Source: Nocardioides iriomotensis
Lineage (GTDB): Bacteria; Actinomycetota; Actinomycetes; Propionibacteriales; Nocardioidaceae
Assembly (NCBI RefSeq): GCF_004168035.1
Contig: NZ_SDPU01000035.1
Location: forward strand, 1-64,000
Reading direction: 5' to 3'
Length of the DNA stretch: 64,000 bases
Made by a program: the position numbers and the translations under genes. The notes beneath the pieces are model-generated. The model was not told where the DNA came from and did no database searches. It was given only the letters and a program-made list of their open reading frames with translations. Each line of letters begins with the position of its first letter. The stretch's first letter is position 1. Below are positions 15,780 to 23,624 of this stretch, in pieces.

Positions 15780-17528
15780 ATGACCCCCGAGACGCCGTCC
15801 GCCGAGTCCGCCCGCGCCCGCTGGGAGGCCCGCTACGCGAAGTCGCGGGACCGCGGCCAGGTGCGCGACGTCGACTTCACCACGCTGTCCGGGATGGAGG
15901 TCGAGCCGGCCTACGGCACCGACGACTCCGAGTGGCCGGGCGAGTTCCCGTTCACCCGCGGGCTCTACCCGACCGGCTACCGCGGCCGGGCGTGGACGAT
16001 CCGGCAGTTCGCCGGCTTCGGCAACGCCCAGCAGACCAACGAGCGCTACAAGATGATCCTCGGCCGGGGTGGCGGCGGGCTCAGTGTCGCGTTCGACATG
16101 CCGACGCTGATGGGCCGCGACAGCGACGACCCCAAGAGCCTCGGCGAGGTCGGCCACTGCGGCGTCGCGGTCGACTCCACCGTCGACATGGACATGCTGT
16201 TCTCCGACATCCCGCTCGGCGACGTGACCACCTCGATGACGATCAGCGGCCCCGCCGTACCCGTGTTCTGCATGTACCTCGTCGCCGCCGAGCGTCAGGG
16301 CGTCGACCTCGGCGTGCTCAACGGCACCCTGCAGACCGACATCTTCAAGGAGTACATCGCGCAGAAGGAGTGGCTCTTCGGGCCCGAGCCGCACCTGCGC
16401 CTGATCGGCGACCTGATGGAGTACTGCGCGGAGAAGATCCCGGCCTACAAGCCGCTCTCGGTGTCCGGCTACCACATCCGTGAGGCCGGCTCGACGGCCG
16501 CGCAGGAGCTGGCGTTCACGCTCGCCGACGGCTTCGGGTACGTCGAGCTGGGCCTGTCGCGCGGGCTCGACGTCGACGTGTTCGCGCCGGGCCTGTCGTT
16601 CTTCTTCGACAGCCACGTCGACTTCTTCGAGGAGATCGCCAAGTTCCGCGCCGCGCGACGCATCTGGGCGACCTGGGTGCGCGACGTCTACGGCGCGAGG
16701 ACCGAGAAGGCGCAGTGGCTGCGGTTCCACACCCAGACCGCGGGCGTCTCGCTCACCGCGCAGCAGCCCTACAACAACGTCGTCCGCACCGGCATCGAGG
16801 CGCTCGCCGCGGTGCTCGGCGGCACCAACTCCCTGCACACCAACGCACTCGACGAGACGCTGGCGCTGCCGAGCGAGCAGGCCGCTGAGATCGCGCTGCG
16901 CACCCAGCAGGTGATCATGGAGGAGACCGGCGTCGTCAACGTCGCCGACCCGCTCGGCGGCTCGTGGTACGTCGAGGCGCTCACCGACAGGATCGAGGCC
17001 GAGGCCTACGCGATCTTCGACCAGATCCTCGCGCAGGGCGGCTGGAACACCACCTCCGCCACCGAGGAGGGCCGCCGCGCCCTGGCCGAGCAGGTGGCGA
17101 CCAGCACCGGCGACTCCCACGGCGCGGTCTGGCCGATGACCCGCGGCATCCTGCGCGGCATCGAGGACGGCTGGTTCATGTCGGAGATCGCCGAGGCGGC
17201 CTTCCAGTACCAGGTCGCGCTCGAGAAGGGCGACAAGAGGATCGTCGGCGTCAACTGCCACGAGGAGTCGATCACCCACGAGCTCGAGATCCTGCGCGTC
17301 TCCCACGAGGTGGAGATCGATCAGGTCCGCGAGCTCACCTCGCGCCGGGGCGACCGCGACCAGGCCGCCGTCGACGCCGCCCTCGCCCGCATGCTCGAGG
17401 CGTCCCGCGGCGACGAGAACATGATCCCCGCGATGCTCGACGCCTGCCGCGCCGAGGCGACGCTCGGCGAGATCTGCGACGCCCTGCGCGCGGAGTGGGG
17501 CGAGTACCGCGAACCGGCCCGGTTCTGA
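15780..17528 (+). CDS. icmA: isobutyryl-CoA mutase-type acyl-CoA mutase large subunit (no B12 domain)
   Basis: 582-residue TIM-barrel half of a coenzyme B12-dependent acyl-CoA mutase. The sequence ends after the barrel and a helical tail (ATLGEICDALRAEWGEY), so the cobalamin-binding domain must come from a separate small subunit that is not in this window. Substrate-determining positions read Phe77 (TIRQFAGF) and Gln195 (EYIAQKEW). These align with Phe80/Gln198 of isobutyryl-CoA mutase rather than Tyr89/Arg207 of methylmalonyl-CoA mutase. The reaction would be isobutyryl-CoA to n-butyryl-CoA. MeaB at 2403 could serve as its chaperone. A 12-bp palindrome immediately precedes the start codon. 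Confidence 0.82.
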   Translation: MTPETPSAESARARWEARYAKSRDRGQVRDVDFTTLSGMEVEPAYGTDDSEWPGEFPFTRGLYPTGYRGRAWTIRQFAGFGNAQQTNERYKMILGRGGGGLSVAFDMPTLMGRDSDDPKSLGEVGHCGVAVDSTVDMDMLFSDIPLGDVTTSMTISGPAVPVFCMYLVAAERQGVDLGVLNGTLQTDIFKEYIAQKEWLFGPEPHLRLIGDLMEYCAEKIPAYKPLSVSGYHIREAGSTAAQELAFTLADGFGYVELGLSRGLDVDVFAPGLSFFFDSHVDFFEEIAKFRAARRIWATWVRDVYGARTEKAQWLRFHTQTAGVSLTAQQPYNNVVRTGIEALAAVLGGTNSLHTNALDETLALPSEQAAEIALRTQQVIMEETGVVNVADPLGGSWYVEALTDRIEAEAYAIFDQILAQGGWNTTSATEEGRRALAEQVATSTGDSHGAVWPMTRGILRGIEDGWFMSEIAEAAFQYQVALEKGDKRIVGVNCHEESITHELEILRVSHEVEIDQVRELTSRRGDRDQAAVDAALARMLEASRGDENMIPAMLDACRAEATLGEICDALRAEWGEYREPARF

Positions 17529-17559
17529 CCCCTCACCGCACGCTGGGCAGAATGGGCGC

Positions 17560-18516
17560 ATGACGCAGCAGCCGTTCTCGCGCCCCGGAGCCGTCGACCT
17601 CTCCGCCCTGAAGCGCCCCGCCGCTCCCACCGGCGGGCCCGGCGGCCCTGCCGGGCCGGGCGCGCCCGCCGGCGGCAACGGCGGTACGGCGGGTGCCTAC
17701 GCGATCGAGGTCGACGAGGCGTCGTTCCAGACCGTGCTCGAGGCGTCGATGAACGCCCTGGTGCTGCTGGCGTTCTACTCGCCGAGCCGGATGCCGGCGA
17801 GCGAGCAGCTCGCCGACGACCTGACCACGCTGGCCGACGAGTTCGAGGGCAAGTTCCTCCTCGGCCGCGTGGACGTCGACGCCGCGCCGCAGATCGCCCA
17901 GGCCGTGCAGATCCCGTCGGTGCCCTTCGTGGTCGCCGTCGTGCAGGGCCGCCCGGCGCCGCTCCTGCAGGACCCGGCGCCCATCGAGGACCTCCGCGCC
18001 GCGCTCACCCAGGTGATGCAGCAGCTCGCCACGCAGGGCGTCACCGGCCGGCACCAGCCGCTCGCGCAGACCGCCGCAAACGGCGAGGACGACGAGGAGG
18101 TCGTCGACCCGCGCTACGCGCCCGCGCAGGACGCCCTGGCGGCGGGCGACATCGACAGCGCCGTCGCGGAATACCAGAAGCTCGTCGACGCCAACCCCGC
18201 CGACGCCGAGGCCGCGGGCGGGCTCGCCATGGCCAAGGTGCTCCAGCGCACCGCGGGCGTCGACCTGCAGCAGGCCCGGCAGGCCGCGGCCGACCGGCCC
18301 GACGACGTCGACGCGCAGACGCTCGTGGCCGACCTCGACATGGCCGGAGGCCACGTGGAGGACGCGTTCCTGCGGCTCGTCGACCTCGTCCGCCGTACCT
18401 CCGGCGACGAGCGCGACCGGGCCCGCCAGCACCTGCTCGGCCTGTTCGCCGCGGTCGGCAACGACGACCCGCGCGTGCTCAAGGGCCGGCAGTCGCTGGC
18501 CTCCGCGCTGTTCTGA
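17560..18516 (+). CDS. thioredoxin-fold/TPR protein lacking the CxxC active site (CnoX/YbbN-like)
   Basis: 318-residue cytosolic protein. A Gly/Pro-rich N-terminus (about 20-45) is followed by a thioredoxin fold (about 50-155) and tetratricopeptide-type helices (about 185-315). The redox site that is CGPC in thioredoxin reads SPSR here (FYSPSRMP), so it cannot do dithiol chemistry. The layout matches CnoX/YbbN holdase-chaperones, many of which are redox-inactive. It is 31 bp downstream of the mutase gene and may share its transcript. The assignment by architecture is good; the client is unknown. Confidence 0.85.
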   Translation: MTQQPFSRPGAVDLSALKRPAAPTGGPGGPAGPGAPAGGNGGTAGAYAIEVDEASFQTVLEASMNALVLLAFYSPSRMPASEQLADDLTTLADEFEGKFLLGRVDVDAAPQIAQAVQIPSVPFVVAVVQGRPAPLLQDPAPIEDLRAALTQVMQQLATQGVTGRHQPLAQTAANGEDDEEVVDPRYAPAQDALAAGDIDSAVAEYQKLVDANPADAEAAGGLAMAKVLQRTAGVDLQQARQAAADRPDDVDAQTLVADLDMAGGHVEDAFLRLVDLVRRTSGDERDRARQHLLGLFAAVGNDDPRVLKGRQSLASALF

Positions 18517-18565
18517 CTCTTCTCACACCGGCGTGCATGCCGATGTGCGCCGAGTTTCACGTCCT

Positions 18566-18593
18566 GTAACGGCACGATGACCGGATCCGAAAC
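18566..18593 (+). promoter_or_regulatory. possible GlnR-type site upstream of narK
   Basis: GTAAC (18566-18570), six bases, ATGAC (18577-18581) gives the AC-n9-AC spacing associated with GlnR, and a GAAAC follows at 18589-18593 with seven-base spacing. GlnR control of nitrate assimilation is known in actinobacteria. The match is partial and the second spacing is off by one. Confidence 0.35.
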
Positions 18594-18612
18594 ATCGGGT
18601 TGAGAGGTTCCT

Positions 18613-18648
18613 TCGCGAGCGACCCCCGTCCTGGGGGTCACGTCGCGA
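18613..18648 (+). promoter_or_regulatory. stem-loop in the narK leader, touching the ribosome-binding site
   Basis: TCGCGA (18613-18618) pairs with TCGCGA (18643-18648) and GACCCCC (18621-18627) with GGGGGTC (18633-18639), giving a 13-bp interrupted stem with a 5-nt loop. The Shine-Dalgarno GAGGAG (18647-18652) begins in the last two bases of the stem. It could modulate narK translation. Confidence 0.5.
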
Positions 18649-18658
18649 GGAGAGCCGC

Positions 18659-20020
18659 ATGTCGTCAGGTGTCACCCAACGGGCACAGCTCCAGACGCAA
18701 CCACGGGGTGACCGGAAGGGCTGGATCGACGTCTGGGACCCGGAGAACCCGGAGTTCTGGCAGACCACCGGCCGCCGCGTCGCGCGCCGCAACCTGACCT
18801 TCTCGATCCTCGCCGAGCACCTCGGCTTCTCGGTCTGGGTGCTGTGGAGCATCGTCGCGGTCAATCTCAACACCGTCGGGTTCGCGTTCACGGAGGGCCA
18901 GCTGTTCTGGCTGGTCGCGCTGCCCAACCTGGTCGGCGCGACGCTGCGGCTGCCCTACACGTTCGCGGTGCCTCGGTTCGGCGGCCGCAACTGGACGATC
19001 GTGTCCGCGCTGCTCCTGCTGATCCCGACGACGTCGCTCGCCTGGGCCGTCAGCAACCCGGACACGTCCTTCGGCACGATGTTGTTCGTCGCCGCGCTGG
19101 CCGGCTTCGGGGGCGGCAACTTCGCCTCGTCGATGACGAACATCTCGTGGTTCTACCCAGAGAAGGAGAAGGGCTGGGCCCTCGGCCTCAACGCCGCCGG
19201 CGGCAACATCGGCGTCGCCGTCGTGCAGGCACCGTTCGTGGTCTCCGCGGTCATCACGATCGGCGCCGGCATCCACCTCGAGCGCGCCGGCCTGATGTGG
19301 ATCCCGCTGATCCTGCTCGCGGCGTTCTGCGCGTGGCGGTGGATGGACAACCTCACGGTCGCGAAGACCGACTTCGCGTCCAGCGCCGCCGCGGCGCGGA
19401 AGCGGCACACCTGGGTGATGTCGTTCCTGTACATCGGCACGTTCGGCTCGTTCATCGGGTACGCCGCCGCCTTCCCGCTGCTGATCAAGGGCCAGTTCCC
19501 CGACGTCAACGTCACCGCCTACGCGTTCCTCGGTGCGCTGGTCGGCTCGCTGATCCGCCCGCTCGGCGGCCGGCTGTCCGACAAGGTCGGCGGCGCCCGC
19601 GTCACGGCGGCCGCCTTCGTGCTGATGGGCACCGGCGTGCTCGGAGTCGTGTGGAGCCTGAGCCTGCAGAGCTTCGGGCTGTTCTTCGCCAGCTTCATGG
19701 CGCTCTTCGTCGCCACCGGCGTCGGCAACGGCTCGACGTACCGGATGATCCCCGCGATCTTCCGCCACGGCGTCGACCCGGCCGACCACGTCGCCACCGC
19801 CGCCGCGAAGCGGCAGGCCGCCGCGGCCATCGGCATCATCTCCGCGATCGGCGCGTACGGCGGCTTCCTGGTCCCGCGCACCTACGGCTGGTCGACGACG
19901 GCGTTCGGTTCGATCGTCCCGGCGCTCTACGTCTACGTCGGCCTGTACGTCGTGATGCTGGCCGTGACCTGGTTCTTCTACCTGCGCCGCTCGGCGCCGC
20001 TGGCGAGCGCCGGTGTCTGA
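18659..20020 (+). CDS. narK: nitrate/nitrite transporter (MFS, NarK family)
   Basis: 453-residue MFS transporter with about twelve transmembrane helices. Family signatures are present: GGGNFASSMTNISWFYPEKEKG in the first half and GVGNGSTYRMIPAIF in the second, corresponding to the nitrate-signature motifs, with conserved arginines in helices 2 and 8. It should take up nitrate (and perhaps exchange nitrite) for the assimilatory enzymes downstream. The ATG at 18659 follows GAGGAG. The 3' end overlaps the nitrate reductase GTG by 8 bp, so expression is coupled. Confidence 0.93.
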   Translation: MSSGVTQRAQLQTQPRGDRKGWIDVWDPENPEFWQTTGRRVARRNLTFSILAEHLGFSVWVLWSIVAVNLNTVGFAFTEGQLFWLVALPNLVGATLRLPYTFAVPRFGGRNWTIVSALLLLIPTTSLAWAVSNPDTSFGTMLFVAALAGFGGGNFASSMTNISWFYPEKEKGWALGLNAAGGNIGVAVVQAPFVVSAVITIGAGIHLERAGLMWIPLILLAAFCAWRWMDNLTVAKTDFASSAAAARKRHTWVMSFLYIGTFGSFIGYAAAFPLLIKGQFPDVNVTAYAFLGALVGSLIRPLGGRLSDKVGGARVTAAAFVLMGTGVLGVVWSLSLQSFGLFFASFMALFVATGVGNGSTYRMIPAIFRHGVDPADHVATAAAKRQAAAAIGIISAIGAYGGFLVPRTYGWSTTAFGSIVPALYVYVGLYVVMLAVTWFFYLRRSAPLASAGV

Positions 20021-22115
20021 CACCCACTGCCCCTACTGCGCCCTCCAGTGCGCCATGTCGTTGGCGGCCCCAGGAGGAACAGCGGGGCCGGTCGCGGTCG
20101 CGCCCCGGGAGTTCCCGACCAACCGCGGCGGGCTGTGCCAGAAGGGCTGGACCAGCCCCGAGGTGCTCACCGCGCCGGACCGTCTCACGCACCCGTGGGT
20201 GCGCGGCGACGACGGGCTGCTGCACCCGGCCACCTGGGACGAGGCGCTCGACGTCGTCGCCCGCGGGGTACGGCGGGTGCAGGACGCGCACGGCCGGGAC
20301 GCCGTCGGTGTCTTCGGCGGAGGTGGCCTCACCAACGAGAAGGCCTACCAGCTCGGCAAGTTCGCCCGGGTCGCCCTGCGCACCAAGCACATCGACTACA
20401 ACGGCCGGTTCTGCATGTCGTCGGCCGCGGCGGCCGGCAACCGGGCGTTCGGCGTCGACCGCGGCCTGCCGTTCCCGCTGCCCGACCTCGGCGGCGCCGG
20501 CGCCGTCCTGCTCCTCGGCAGCAACGTCGCCGACACGATGCCGCCGTTGGTGCAGCACCTCGCCGGCGTGCGCGGGCGCGGCGGCCTCGTCGTCGTCGAC
20601 CCGCGACGCTCCGCCACCGCCGCACTCACCGCCGAGGGCGCGGGGCTGCACCTCCAGCCGCTGCCCGGCACCGACCAGGTGCTGCTGCTCGGGCTGCTGC
20701 ACGTGCTGGTCGCCGACGACCTCGTCGACCACGCCTACCTCGCCGCCCGCACCGACGGCTGGGAGGACGTGCAGCGCAGCGTCGCCGAGTGGTGGCCCGG
20801 CCGGGTCGCCGACCGCACCGGCGTGCCCGAGGCCACGCTGCGGGCCGCGGCCCGGCTGCTCGCCGACGCGTCGCCGTCGCGCGGCGGTCGCGGTGGCTAC
20901 GTCCTCACCGGCCGCGGCGTCGAGCAGCACACCGACGGCACCGACACCGTCACCGCCGCGATCAACGTCGCGCTCGCCCTCGGGCTGCCGGGGCGCACGG
21001 GCTCCGGCTACGGCTGCCTCACCGGCCAGGGCAACGGCCAGGGCGGCCGCGAGCACGGCCAGAAGTCCGACCAGCTCCCTGGCTACCGGCTGATCAGCGA
21101 CCCCGCCGCGCGGGCCCACGTCGCCGGAGTCTGGGGCGTCGACCCCGACGACCTGCCCGGTCCCGGCGTCCCCGCCGTCGAGCTGCTGCACCGCCTCGGC
21201 GACGAGGTGAGGGCGCTCCTCGTGCACGGCAGCAACGTGGTCGTCAGCGCGCCCGACGCCACCGCCGTCCGGGAGCGGCTCGAGCGCCTCGACCTGCTCG
21301 TCGTCTGCGACGTCGTACCCAGCGAGACCGCACAGCTCGCCGACGTCGTCCTGCCCGTCACCCAGTGGGCCGAGGAGGACGGCACCATGACCAACCTCGA
21401 GGGCCGCGTGCTGCGCCGCCGCCGCGCCGTCGCGCCGCCGCCCGAGGTGCGCAGCGAGCTCGACGTCCTCGCCGACCTCGCCGCACTGCTCGGCAGCCCC
21501 GCCAAGCTCGACCGCGACCCCGAGACCGTGTACGACGAGCTCCGCCGGGCCAGCGCCGGCGGCCGGGCCGACTACGCCGGGATCTCCTGGGCGCGGCTCG
21601 ACGCGGGGGAGGAGCTGTTCTGGCCCTGCCCGGACGAGGCGCACGCCGGGACGCCGCGGATGTTCCTCGACGGCTTCCTCACGGCCACCGGCCGCGCCAC
21701 GATGACGCCGGTCCGCCCCGGCGGCCCCGACGACGACCTTCGCCCCGACGCCCCGGTCTACCTCGTCACCGGCCGGGTGCTCGCGCAGTACCAGTCCGGC
21801 GCCCAGACCCGCCGCGTGCCCGCCCTCAACCGGGTCGCGGCCGAGCCGTTCGTCGAGCTGCACCCGCACCTGGCCGGCGGCATCGGCGTCGACGACGGCG
21901 AGCTCGTCACGATCACGTCCGCGCGCGGGCGGGCCACCGCCCGCGCCCGGGTCAGCACCGCGATCCGGCCGGACACGGTGTTCATGCCCTTCCACTGGCC
22001 GGGCGAGGGCTCGGCCAACACACTCACCACCGACGCCACCGACCCGGTGTCGGGGATGCCCGAGTTCAAGGTCTGCGCGGTCTCCGTCGCGCGGGCCGAG
22101 GAGGAGGACCGATGA
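20013..22115 (+). CDS. assimilatory nitrate reductase catalytic subunit (molybdopterin oxidoreductase)
   Basis: 700-residue bis-MGD molybdoenzyme reducing nitrate to nitrite in the cytoplasm. An N-terminal [4Fe-4S] cluster is bound by Cys6, Cys9, Cys13 and Cys42 (CPYCALQC, GGLCQKGW). The molybdenum ligand is probably Cys134 (RFCMSSAA). The EDGTMTNLEGRVLRR block and the C-terminal FHWPGEGSANTLT dinucleotide-binding segment are typical of NasA/NarB. It starts with GTG 20013 overlapping narK, and its stop overlaps the ATG of the flavoprotein partner. It lacks a fused C-terminal BFD domain, which fits with electrons coming from the next gene product. Confidence 0.92.
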   Translation: MSDTHCPYCALQCAMSLAAPGGTAGPVAVAPREFPTNRGGLCQKGWTSPEVLTAPDRLTHPWVRGDDGLLHPATWDEALDVVARGVRRVQDAHGRDAVGVFGGGGLTNEKAYQLGKFARVALRTKHIDYNGRFCMSSAAAAGNRAFGVDRGLPFPLPDLGGAGAVLLLGSNVADTMPPLVQHLAGVRGRGGLVVVDPRRSATAALTAEGAGLHLQPLPGTDQVLLLGLLHVLVADDLVDHAYLAARTDGWEDVQRSVAEWWPGRVADRTGVPEATLRAAARLLADASPSRGGRGGYVLTGRGVEQHTDGTDTVTAAINVALALGLPGRTGSGYGCLTGQGNGQGGREHGQKSDQLPGYRLISDPAARAHVAGVWGVDPDDLPGPGVPAVELLHRLGDEVRALLVHGSNVVVSAPDATAVRERLERLDLLVVCDVVPSETAQLADVVLPVTQWAEEDGTMTNLEGRVLRRRRAVAPPPEVRSELDVLADLAALLGSPAKLDRDPETVYDELRRASAGGRADYAGISWARLDAGEELFWPCPDEAHAGTPRMFLDGFLTATGRATMTPVRPGGPDDDLRPDAPVYLVTGRVLAQYQSGAQTRRVPALNRVAAEPFVELHPHLAGGIGVDDGELVTITSARGRATARARVSTAIRPDTVFMPFHWPGEGSANTLTTDATDPVSGMPEFKVCAVSVARAEEEDR

Positions 22116-23614
22116 CTGGCGGTACCGAGACGATCGTGGTGGTGGGGGCCGGCATGGTCGGGCACCGCTTCGCCGACGAGCTGGTACGGCGGGACAAGGA
22201 GGGGCGCTACGACGTGCACCTCGTCGGCGCGGAGGACTACGCGCCGTACAACCGGATCCTGCTCTCCGACGTCCTCGCCGGCCGCTGCGACCTGGCCGCG
22301 CTGGCCCTGCCCGAGCCCGATCCCGCGCGGGTGCGGCTGCACCTCGGCACGTCCGTCGTCGCGGTCGACCGGGACAGCCGCCACGTGCTCCTCACCGACG
22401 GGGTCCGGCTGCGCTACGACCACCTGGTGCTGGCCACCGGCGCCGACGCGTTCGTGCCCCCCGTGCCGGGCCTGCGCGAGAACGCCACCGTGCTGCGCAC
22501 GCTCGACGACTGTCGCGACCTCGCCGCCCGCTCGCTCAACAGCCACCACGCCGTCGTCCTCGGCGGTGGCCTGCTCGGACTCGAGGCCGCCTGCGGGCTG
22601 GTCCGGCGGGGGGTGAAGGTGACCGTGCTGCACGTCGCCCGGCACCTGATGGAGACCCAGCTCGACCCGGCGCCCGCCGGTGTGCTCGCGGGCGCGCTCG
22701 ACGACCTCGGCATCACCGTCCGCACGGACGCCCACGTCGTCGAGGCCCGTCGCGACGGCCTCCGGCTGGCGACCGGCGAGGTGGTCGAGGCCGACCTCGT
22801 GCTGGTCTCCTGCGGCGTCCGCGCCCGCACCGACCTCGCCGCCGACGCGGGCCTGACCGTCGACCGCGGCGTCGTGGTCGGCGACGACCTGCGCAGCCCG
22901 GACGACCCGGCCGTCACCGCGCTCGGCGACTGCGCCCAGGCTCCCGGTGGCGGCGCCGGGCTAGTGGCGCCCGGCTGGGACCAGGCCGCCCGGCTGGCGG
23001 CCGACCTGACCGGCACCGCGCCGCCCACCACCCCCGTGGGCGCCGCACCGGTACGGCTCAAGGCCGCCGGCGTCGACCTGGTCACGATGGGCACCTCCGG
23101 CGCGCAGGCCGACCCGGCCCGCGAGCGCGTCGTCACCGTCAGCGACCCGGGCGGCCGCCGCTTCGTCGAGCTCACCGTGCGCGACGCCCGCGTCACCGGC
23201 GTCACCTGCGTGGGGGCGCCGGACCTCGCGCCGTCGCTCACCGTCGCCTACGACCGCGGCACGCCGGTGCCCTCCGACCCGCTGCTGATGCTGCTGCCCG
23301 ACCGCGAGTCCGACGACGGCTCGCCCGCGCTGATGCCGGGCGCCGCGAACGTCTGCCGGTGCAACGGCGTCACCAAGGGCGACATCGTGCACGCCTGGGA
23401 GGACGGCGCGTGCTCGGTCCCCGAGATCGCCGCCGCCACCCGCGCGACCACCGGCTGCGGTGGCTGCCGCAACGCCGTGTGCGGCCTCGTCGACTGGCTG
23501 CGGGAGGTCGCCGGCCCGGCGCCCGAGATCTCACACGACGCCACCGGCACCGGTGAGACACATGTTGCGGCGGCGCAACACGACGACGTCCGTGCCGAAA
23601 TCTCGGCTTCCTAG
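22112..23614 (+). CDS. nasB: FAD/NAD(P)H oxidoreductase with BFD-type [2Fe-2S] domain, electron-transfer partner of nitrate reductase
   Basis: 500-residue flavoprotein. An N-terminal FAD-binding motif (VVVGAGMVGHRFADEL), a second Rossmann motif for NAD(P)H (VVLGGGLLGLEAACGL, about 149-164) and a C-terminal BFD-like [2Fe-2S] domain (CRCNGVTKGDI ... TGCGGC) resemble the front half of NirB. It should pass electrons from NAD(P)H to the nitrate reductase encoded just upstream (ATGA overlap). The last 30 residues are His/Ala-rich and are encoded over a stretch with palindromes (23563-23580) that probably belongs to the nirB control region. The gene symbol is by analogy with actinobacterial and Bacillus systems. 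Confidence 0.85.
   Translation: MTGGTETIVVVGAGMVGHRFADELVRRDKEGRYDVHLVGAEDYAPYNRILLSDVLAGRCDLAALALPEPDPARVRLHLGTSVVAVDRDSRHVLLTDGVRLRYDHLVLATGADAFVPPVPGLRENATVLRTLDDCRDLAARSLNSHHAVVLGGGLLGLEAACGLVRRGVKVTVLHVARHLMETQLDPAPAGVLAGALDDLGITVRTDAHVVEARRDGLRLATGEVVEADLVLVSCGVRARTDLAADAGLTVDRGVVVGDDLRSPDDPAVTALGDCAQAPGGGAGLVAPGWDQAARLAADLTGTAPPTTPVGAAPVRLKAAGVDLVTMGTSGAQADPARERVVTVSDPGGRRFVELTVRDARVTGVTCVGAPDLAPSLTVAYDRGTPVPSDPLLMLLPDRESDDGSPALMPGAANVCRCNGVTKGDIVHAWEDGACSVPEIAAATRATTGCGGCRNAVCGLVDWLREVAGPAPEISHDATGTGETHVAAAQHDDVRAEISAS
23563..23580. promoter_or_regulatory. palindrome upstream of nirB, inside the end of the preceding gene
   Basis: TGTTGCG (23563-23569), GCGG, CGCAACA (23574-23580) is a perfect inverted repeat 45 bp before the nirB ATG. 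A second pair, TCTCAC and GTGAGA, lies just upstream (about 23530-23558). The position suits an operator or internal promoter for nirBD. Confidence 0.45.
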
Positions 23615-23624
23615 CGTCCTCGCC

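Noticed and set aside
17560-18516. A functional thioredoxin reductant encoded downstream of the mutase.
   Set aside because: The CxxC site is replaced by SPSR, so it is listed as a redox-inactive chaperone-like protein instead.
18554-18593. A full four-site GlnR box ahead of narK, including GTTTC/GTAAC read on the minus strand.
   Set aside because: Only one pair (GTAAC-n6-ATGAC) has the right 11-bp period. The others are spaced by seven bases, so a complete box is not supported.
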